Source of the DNA: Hordeum vulgare subsp. vulgare
Taxonomy: Eukaryota; Streptophyta; Magnoliopsida; Poales; Poaceae
Direction of reading: 5' to 3'
Assembly (NCBI RefSeq): GCF_904849725.1
Contig: NC_058523.1
Coordinates: 171,040,689 to 171,104,688, forward strand
DNA length: 64,000 bases
Positions within the stretch are counted from its first letter, which is position 1. The number at the start of each line of letters is the position of its first letter. The position numbers and the translations under genes were made by a program. Of the stretch, positions 56,062-64,000 are shown piece after piece. The notes below the pieces were generated by a model that made no database searches, was not told where the DNA came from, and worked only from the letters and a program-made list of their open reading frames with translations.

Positions 56062-59000
56062 TGTGACAGCCCGAGACCGACGCTCCAAAAGATTCCCCTT
56101 TTATTCTGTTCCCGTCGTGTGGTTCGTTTGTTTGTCCCATTCATCATCGCATCATGCACATCATCCGCATTGCATCGGCACTCCATTGCGCCAGTTTTCA
56201 AAAGTTGTATCCGTTATTAGTTGCCGGTTCTCTCCATGTTCGCCATTGCCCGTTTTGAGCCCAACCACACATGAACGCGCCCGCGGCATCGTAAAAATAT
56301 TGTTTTTAAAAGTGTGTATAAAACTTTCTTAGATTGGGTTGAAACTTGGCATGCGGTCTTATTTAGTTGCAGGTAGGCTGCCTGCCAAATTTTGTCGCAA
56401 TCGGAGTCCGTCTGGTACCCGAACGGTTGACTGTAGCGGCAACGTCTTCGGATATTCATCGGACGTGTTTCGGTGTTTTAAAAACTCGTTGTCGGGTTGC
56501 CTGTTTTCCCTCTCGTCTCCGGCTAGCCACTCTACACAACCACTTAGCCATCACCGCATGCGAGGCCGTTCGATTCCGATCGCGCGGTTGAAACCGGGGC
56601 AAAATTCTGCCAACCCTAGCTACCCCGTCTAAAAAAGGAAGGGTCTCCCCTTCCATTTTAGTCTTTCCTCTCCCTCCTCAAAATCCGTGCCACCAACCCT
56701 AACCTAGCCGCCACCTCCACCTCCCTGTCTCCCTCCTCCAGCCGCCAGGGCCGCCCGTGCCCGGGTCAGGCCCGCCCGAAGCCCATCTGGGCCTGCCCCG
56801 ATCTTCCCAAGCTCCTCCCGCCGCGCTGCCTCCTCCTGTCGCCGCCACCTGCACCTCCCGCGCCGGCCGACGAGCCCGCCGCCGGAGAAGCCCGAGTCGG
56901 CCCGATCGATGTCCTCCTCCTCTCTTCCTTCCTTCCCTTCTTCTTCCTCTCTCCCTAACCTCACTCTCTCGCATCTATCATCCTGCAGGAGGTGGCCGCG
57001 CCATGAAGTTCCCTCCTCCAGTGATCGCCGCCCAGATCCAGACGGATTCGGGCAGATTCGGCTCGAGAAGGCTCGACCCCGAGCTCCGCTGCCTAGGCCC
57101 CGCCGGAGTGCGTGTCGCCGCCTTGCCAGGACCGCAACTCCCTCCTGCCGCACTCAGGAGCGAGCTGCATGATGAGCGCAGTGCTCGTGCATGCGTGGGC
57201 CTCAAGCCTCGCCTCGCCTAGGACCAGACGCTGATGTCAGCTATGCTAATGCACAAAAGTCCTTCCAATGGTGCCAGAAATAGGTGTGTCAACGGCACCA
57301 GGAATCCTTCAGCTGCGGCTATGCCTTAAGGGACTTCCTAGGCAAGAATGCAAAGGATTTCCCCGTGGCCTTGGAGCCTTGCATTGGTGTTCCCTTGAAG
57401 CGGAAAGGGTGATGTAGCACAGTGACGGTAAGTATTTCCCTCAGTTTGAGAACCAAGGTATCAATCCGGTGGAGGAGTATCTCAAGATCCTGCGCAAACA
57501 CAAAAGCTTGCTCCCAACGCTATGAAGGGGTTGTCAATCCCATATAGATTGTTTGCCAAGTGAGAACTAAAAGCAACAAAGTAACAAAGCAAAGTAAAAT
57601 CGGAGGTGTAAACGATGGATGTGAATAGACCCGGGGGCCGTAGTGTTTACTAGTGGCTTCTCTCATGAAAGCAAGTAGACGGTGGGTGAACAAATTACTC
57701 TCGAGCAATTGATAGAATCGCGCAAAGTCGTGACGATATCTATGCGATGATTATATCTATAGGCATCACATCCAAAACAAGTAGACCGATACTTTCTGCA
57801 TCTACTACTATTAGTCCACACGTCGACCACTATCCAGCATGCATCTAGTGTATTAAGTCCATAAGAACAGAGTAACGCCTTAAGAAAGATGACATGATGT
57901 AGAGGGATAATCTCAAACCAATGATAAAAACCCCATATTTTTACCCTTGATGGCAACTACTTGATGTGTGCCTTGCTGCCCCTACTATCACTGGGAAAGG
58001 TCACCACATGGTAGAACCCAAAACCAAGCACTTCTCCCATTGCAAGAATCATAGATCTAGTTGGCCAAACAAAACCCAATACTTAGAAAGACTTACAAGG
58101 ATATCAAATCATGCATATTAGAAATCAGAAAAGACTCAAATATATATCATAGATAATCTGATCACAAATCCACAATTCATCGGATCTCGACAAACACACC
58201 GCCAAAGAAGATTACATCGGATAGATCTCCATGAAGATCATGGAGAACTTTGTATTGAAGATCCAAGAGAGAGAAGAAGCCATCTAGCTACTAACTACGG
58301 ACCCGTAGGTCTGAAGTGAACTACTCACGAGTCATCGGAGGGGCGATGATGATGATGAACAAGCCCTCCAACTCCAAAGTCCCCTCCGGCAGGGCGCCGG
58401 GAAGGGTCTCCAGATGAGATCTCGCGGAAACAGAAGCTTGCGGTGGCGAAAAAGTATTTTCGAGGCTCCCCTGATTTTTTGCGGAATATTTGGGAATTTA
58501 TAGGCCAAGGACCTAGGTCAGGCGGCGGCCAGGGAGGCCACAAGCCTGCCCAACGCCGCCTCCCCCTGGTGGCGGAGTGGGAGCTTGTGGGCTCCCTCGA
58601 GCCCACCTGGCTTGGCCCAAAAGCCCCCTGGTCTTCTTCCGTTCGGGATTTTTCTTCCGTTTGGACTCCGTTCCAAAATCAGATCTGAAAAGAGTCAAAA
58701 ACACGGAAAAATAGGAACTGGCATTTGGCATTGAATTAATAAGTTAGTCCCAAAAAGATATAAAAGGTACATAAAACAACGAAAGAAGACAAGATAACAG
58801 CGTGAAACCATAAAAAATTATAGATACGTTTGAGACATATCAGGCACCTCGGCCCACCGCGCCGCGAGCCCCGATCCGCCCCAAGCCTCGGCCCAACTCC
58901 AATCTGGCTAAGAGGCCCAAGGTGAGCAGCCTCCGAGATCCCTCTGTCCCCACCTAGGCGTATCATAGTTATCTTGCGCCACTAGTTTCGGCCCTGTAGT

Positions 59001-62000
59001 ATTATTTAGGTTTATCCGGATTTATTATTTTCAGGAAATATAAATATTTTCAAATGCTCGTAGATTTCAAACTGTGTGCCGGATCGCGATGTAATATATA
59101 TGTAACTTGATTAGTTTTTCGCATAGATTCATATTTTGCAACGTGCATGTATGCTCGGAGTGGTTTGAACCGCTATTTATCTAGTTTTGCATGCTATCCT
59201 AATAGGGGATTATCCCGTATTAATCTTTGTGCGTGTCTGGATTGTTCAAACCCCGTAGATGAAATGTACATGTTGTTTGTGCCCATTTTTCATGTATTTT
59301 GGAGTAGTTGTTTGCATTTTTGCATGTAGATTTTCTTGCTAGTTTGTTATGTCGTGTTTAGGACATATTCTTGCATATATGTGTGGTGTTATTTTTATTT
59401 TGCAACCCCTCATATTATATATGTTTTCGGGGTTGAAAAATCCATAGAATCTAACTGTGCATCTAGTTTTAGCTTTGAGCAAGTTAGTGCGCGTGATATT
59501 TTGCCATGTTGCCCTTTTGTTTATTTTGTGGGATTTATTCCGTGCATGATATGAATTACTTTTGAACATGAGATATGCCCTTGGATATGTAGGCTAGCCC
59601 CTGGTAATTTTGGTTGCAATAGAAATCCTTGTTTAGGTATTGTTTGCTTGTTGCCAACATGCTAGAAAATAGTGTTGATTTGGAGATGCTGAAATATTTC
59701 TAAGTCTGAGATCTGTTATATTTTGTTGCTGTCTTGCCATATGTTTATCTGGTGATCTATAGCTCTTTTGAGGTTGGTGCAAAGGAGTTAGTTGTAGCCC
59801 TTAAGATTCTATAGCATGCTGTGAATTTTCATGCCATTTGGTGCCCTGTAGCATATAGTTTTGCTACTGTCAATATGCCTTTAGATCGAAAACTGCACTA
59901 TCAAAACTGATATTTTCACTAAGTCTAAAACTGTGTGTGAGATGCCATTTTGTGAGTTCTTTTCCTAGTGATCCATGCTTCCATGCTAGATGTTATTAGT
60001 AGGGTGTTAAAGTGCATCTTGCCCTCTACTGTCTCATGCCTTCTTTGAGCATTTTAGATTTATGTAGCTTGTTGTTGTGGGGTGTAGAAAATGCCATGTG
60101 GCTGATTTTGGTAGATTATGACTATTTCTTGTCTAGCTTGTATATGTTGAACCATTGCTCCGTTTTGATCGTGTCATATATGAAACTTGCTTATAATCTT
60201 GTGTAGTTTCATATTTTGTTGCTGCCTTCTTGGTTTGGGATGCTCGTGGTTGTCGTTGCACACATATTGCATTCATGCCATCATATCTTGTGGTGTTCGT
60301 ATCTTTTGAACCGTAGCTCCATTGGAGATGTTCTCTATGTGTAAATTGATTGGAACGACGCATAGAATCACGTGAAACTATTTATTTTACTGTTTAGCAA
60401 ATATTAAAACATGTTAGCTCAGATCTGGACATAATTCTATATTAACGCATGAGGTCAGTTCGGAGATGCTATATGTCGTTTCCGACCGCATTTAAAATGC
60501 CTAGATAGATAGATTAATTACGCTTCACCACTTGCCATGTTTAACCAACATTTAATATTGTCATGTACCTAATCGGGATAGAACTCAATAATTTGTATGT
60601 GGAGTTTCGTTAATATGCAACTCGTTGCATATTGAACTTCACTTAATGTGTAGTGTTTGGTTGTTGTGAATTGACATGCCATGTCTTGCATATATTCAGC
60701 CGATCATGCATCATATGTGGATTGCATCTTGTCATGCATGTGCCATGGTGAATATCTATGTTGATGCTTGTTTCTGGTTTGCTTCGTCTCGATAGAGTTC
60801 CGTAAGCGTGTCGGAAAGTGAGGACACGTTTGACTACTTCGGTTCGTCTCCTTCACGGAGTCGTTCTTCTTCCAAGCGGGATCTCAGGCAAGATGGCCAT
60901 TTACCCAGATACCATTACTATCATTTCCATGCTAGCTTTACCATTTCTATCGTTATGTCTCGCTGCCTACCACCTATTAAATATCAGCCTCCCAACATTG
61001 CCATGAAAATTTTCAACCTGTTCACAACCTAGCAAACCACTGATTGGCTATATTACCGCTTGCTTAACCATGTGTTAGCATTGCTAGTTGCAAGACTAGT
61101 TGCTTCCATGTGATAACATGGGTTCCTTGTTATATCACCATATTGAATGCTATTTAATTTAATGCACCTATATACTTGGTAAAAGGTGGAAGGATCGGCC
61201 TTTCTAGCCTGGTGTTTTGTTCCACCTTTGCCCCCTTAGTTTCGGCTAGCGGTGTTACGTTCCATAAATGAGCGCTCCTAACATGCTTGGGTTGTTATGG
61301 GGACCCCCTAGATTCTTGTTTTAGGATAAAGCTCGTCAGGCAAGGCCCAACATTGGTACGATATTTGCCCAACATAATAATTTTGCTAATACTGAAAGCA
61401 TAGGGAGTTAGCGCTACTCGAGGAGTAATTCTACATAATACAGGGGGCAATGCTGATGGTCTTGGTCCCAAACAGAGCAGCTTATTAACACTACCCGGGG
61501 CAACTCGGCGTTTGGCGTGGTAACCATCGCTCATCCCGTGTGCCCTGAGAACGAGATACGCGGCTCCTATCAGGATTGTAGGCACGTTGGGCGGCCTTGC
61601 TGGACTTTTTTGACCTTTATCGAGCGTCTCGTGCGAGGGATTCCAAAGATGCTTTGAGCTAACTCGAGGTTGAGGTTTTCCAATAGGGATCCGAGGAGAT
61701 CACGGGTTTCCCTGATCGAGGTCATTCCGTCGCAGCGTGTGGTAGTTTGTGATGGAATAGTTGGAGCACCCTTGCAGGGTTAAATTTTTCGGAAAGTCGT
61801 GCCCGCGGTTATGTGGCAACGTGGAAACTTTGTTTAACATCCGGTTCTAGATAACTTGAAGTAATCTTAATTAAAATATGCCAAATGAGTGTGTAACCGT
61901 GACTGTCTCTTTCGTGAGATCCTTCGCCGGTCGAGGACACGGTGGGGTTATGTCTCACGTAAGTAGGTGTTCAGGACATTCATTTGATGAACAGTAGTTC

Positions 62001-62556
62001 ATGTCCACTATGTGTAGATCATCCCCCTCTTAATTCTTGTACTCGTAAGTTAGCCACCTCACATATGCTTAGTCGCTTGCTGCAGCCTCACCACTTAACC
62101 ATACCTCACCCATTAAGCTTTTCTAGTCTTGATACCTTTGGAAATGCGATTGTTGAGTCCCCTGTGGCTCACAGATTACTACAACACCAGTTGCAGGTAC
62201 ATGTAAGGTGATTTTATGACGTGAGCGCAATGACTGTGCTTTTGGAGTTTCTTCTTCTTCTTCATAGATCTAGGATGGGTTCGAGGACGGCAGCTTGGGA
62301 TAGCAAGGATGGACGTCGTTCTTTTCTCGTTTGTTTTCGTCCGTAGTCGGACCCTGCTCTTCTTTGTGATATTTATGTATTGTACTGATGTGACTCTGAT
62401 GTAGCTTGTTGCGAGTGTAATCCAATTCCATATACTCTTCTCTACAGTACATGTAATTGTAATGATATCCATTCTTGCGAAACGACGAGATGCGCTTCTA
62501 TCCCTGTCGAGGCCCTTGTGCCAAAACAAGGATAGAGTCGCATATTGGGCGTGACA
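56062..62556 (+). repeat. 5' LTR of the Sukkula-like element, interrupted
   Basis: TGTGACAGCCCGAGACCGAC at the start, CATATTGGGCGTGACA at the end. The two ends are an extended imperfect inverted repeat (TGTGACAGCCCGA.. / TGTCACGCCCAA..). It is split by a WHAM-like solo LTR. The blocks 56062-57231 and 58843-62556 hold no convincing gene. Confidence 0.82.
57232..58842 (-). mobile_element. WHAM-like solo LTR inside the Sukkula-like LTR
   Basis: Minus strand start TGATATGTCTCAAACGTATC at 58842, aligning with 5167-6245 and retaining the ~570 bp deleted there. The left boundary near 57232 is approximate because this end has diverged, and I could not find a clear 5 bp duplication (right flank GGCAC). 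It has no interior or primer site, so it is a solo LTR. Confidence 0.75.
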
Positions 62557-62559
62557 AGT

Positions 62560-62572
62560 TGGTATCAGAGCC
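62560..62572 (+). other. Primer binding site, initiator tRNA-Met
   Basis: TGGTATCAGAGCC, three bases after the LTR end at 62556. Confidence 0.85.
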
Positions 62573-64000
62573 GTACCGACCTAGGAGCCCCCTTGATTGA
62601 TCGAACTTGGCCGATTCGAGTCTAGTGAAAAACTGCTTTGAGTCTAGTTATATATCGGAGAGTAGGTTTCTTTTTTCTCCTCTTCTATGCTCTGGTGAGG
62701 TTCACGACTTAGGAATTTTAATTCTACTCCTCTTCTCACTAATTTTTTTTAGGATCACGTGAATATTTTTGGAATCTATATGATGTCGATGTGACGGAAA
62801 TCTGTCTTGGTGCCTCCTGTCTGACTTGATTTCTTCCGGGGAGTTGAGCTCCAGGGGATTCTTGAGCACATCGTTATCATTCAGATTTCTTAGTATCCCA
62901 GGACGAAGGATGTTCGAAATTGCTTCAATACTAGTAGTGGCGAGAGGAGTTCGGCTTCTCGAGTACTGCTGCAGATAGATCCGGATGTATCGCCATACTT
63001 AGTATCGTTTTGATTTTTGAGTGTCTGAGATAGATGAGGTTCCGAGATTCTGGTTATGTGTTGACGGATGTGATACACTGGACGGGTTAGTATAGGAGTT
63101 GAGTGATATATTACTCCTTGTATCCGTGGACTAGATTGAATGACCAGAAATTTCGGAAGTTCTTAGGTGAGAATTCAAGTAGTTACTTATAGTACAATCT
63201 TCCAACAAATGCATGATGTTAGGTTGGGGTTCGACATCTAGTGGATTCGTTTGTTCACAGTCAACTTACAGCGGTTCTTGTTGTGTCTTAAAGAGACCTT
63301 GTAGCTTGCTACGACCCAGGGACGCTTCGTATGTCATGTGCACTGCCTTGCACAAGATGGCTACTGTAAGGATCGAGCCCGTGCGATCCTGTCCACGAAA
63401 ATATCGGACGAAATCTCTGTCAAGAATTTGTTCTCGCTTGTTTCATAAGCCTCACCCCTTTATTTTGTTGGATTATGGTAATTCGAGGTGCTTCGATGTC
63501 AAATGGTGAATTCATTTCCTTCCAAGAGGCGTTCTCGTGTTTTATGAGAATGCTAATTCTTCTGCTCAATCAAATTGTCTTATCAATTCTTGTCAACCGG
63601 AGTGGTTATGTCAAATCTTTTCCACCCGGTGTGCTTCTCTTCAAGTCAATTCTATCCTTTTCAAGAATTGCAATATCAATCTGTCATTTCTTTCCGGAGT
63701 TCATCTCATCTGTCCCAAGTTGTCTTTGTTTTTTCCCATCCTCCCGCCCTTTTCTTCAATGCTTCATTATCATCCAAGTGCCTTTCTTTTCATCAATGCT
63801 TCCTTTCTCTTCTCTTCCGTGTTGTATCCGGTGATTCATTGTGAAGATTCTCAGGAGCTTTGTGTTCATATTTATTCATTCTTGTTATCTTTTCCGGTGA
63901 ATTCAATTCAATCTATCTGTGTTCATCATATCCTTTTATTCCTCTGATGATTTTTGTGTTGGAAATTCATATAAAACCAATCTTGTTTATTCATTCCTCT
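62573..64000 (+). other. Interior of the Sukkula-like element
   Basis: About 1.4 kb, T/C-rich towards the end. Frames of 60-136 codons near 63213-63947 (such as LLLFKSILSF, FSSMLPFSSL) look like pyrimidine-rich composition, not proteins. A non-coding interior is usual for this type. Confidence 0.55.

Larger units (their letters stand above)
56062..64000 (+). mobile_element. Sukkula-like LARD retrotransposon, 5' part
   Basis: A plus-strand LTR (56062-62556) followed by an initiator-tRNA primer site (62560-62572) and about 1.4 kb of interior to the window end. The LTR matches the solo LTR 25063-30010 in reverse. Without the nested solo LTR (57232-58842) it is about 4.9 kb. Sukkula elements are large retrotransposon derivatives with ~5 kb LTRs and a non-coding interior; the interior seen here has no domain I can recognise, in agreement. 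Confidence 0.75.

Noticed and set aside
56757..57221. 154-codon Pro/Ser/Arg frame
   Set aside because: In the GC-rich block of the Sukkula-like LTR, with overlapping frames on both strands; not supported.
1..64000. CRISPR arrays, bacterial operons, tRNA and rRNA genes
   Set aside because: No direct-repeat/spacer arrays, no operon-like gene packing and no recognisable tRNA or rRNA; tRNA-like matches are retroelement primer sites only.

Overview
The window looks like intergenic DNA of a large grass genome, most likely Triticeae (wheat, Aegilops, rye or barley). I recognise no host gene, tRNA or rRNA. Almost every base belongs to a transposable element. The LTR starts, primer sites and polyproteins resemble families I know from Triticeae (Sabrina-, WHAM/Fatima-, Angela/BARE-, Sukkula- and Tekay-like). 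Family names come from memory and were not searched. The element boundaries come from LTR ends, target-site duplications (TSDs) and comparison of repeated copies inside the window.

Layout. 1-1337 is the end of a CACTA transposon. It cuts the 3' LTR of a minus-strand, non-coding gypsy element (1338-6245, WHAM/Fatima-like), which itself sits against an Angela/BARE-type copia LTR fragment (6246-6603). From 6604 to 55209 lies one minus-strand Athila-type gypsy element (Sabrina-like): integrase, RNase H and RT at 8.3-11.1 kb, gag-protease at 51.6-53.6 kb, 5' LTR at 53.7-55.2 kb. Its RT is split by a 40.5 kb insertion (11129-51609, TSD CAGGA).

That insertion is a minus-strand Tekay-type chromovirus in an unusual three-LTR form. 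It is itself invaded by an 11 kb CACTA transposon (11856-22908, TSD CAA), a Sukkula-like solo LTR (25063-30010, TSD CCAAG), and a plus-strand gag-only LTR element (33152-42814, TSD ATGCA) that splits its RNase H. To the right, 55210-56061 is an unassigned GC-rich remnant. From 56062 to the window end is a plus-strand Sukkula-like LARD whose 6.5 kb 5' LTR contains a WHAM-like solo LTR (57232-58842).

Coding capacity. The most intact gene is the CACTA transposase (1102 codons, no stop). The same transposon carries a small coiled-coil/membrane protein gene and a multi-exon accessory gene ending in a Ulp1-like protease, which appears frameshifted. The retroelement polyproteins carry stop codons and insertions and are probably dead, although long stretches remain open. 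The gag-only element encodes a Gag with six zinc-knuckle-like motifs and no pol, so it would need enzymes in trans; its polypurine-tract context resembles that of the chromovirus it landed in.
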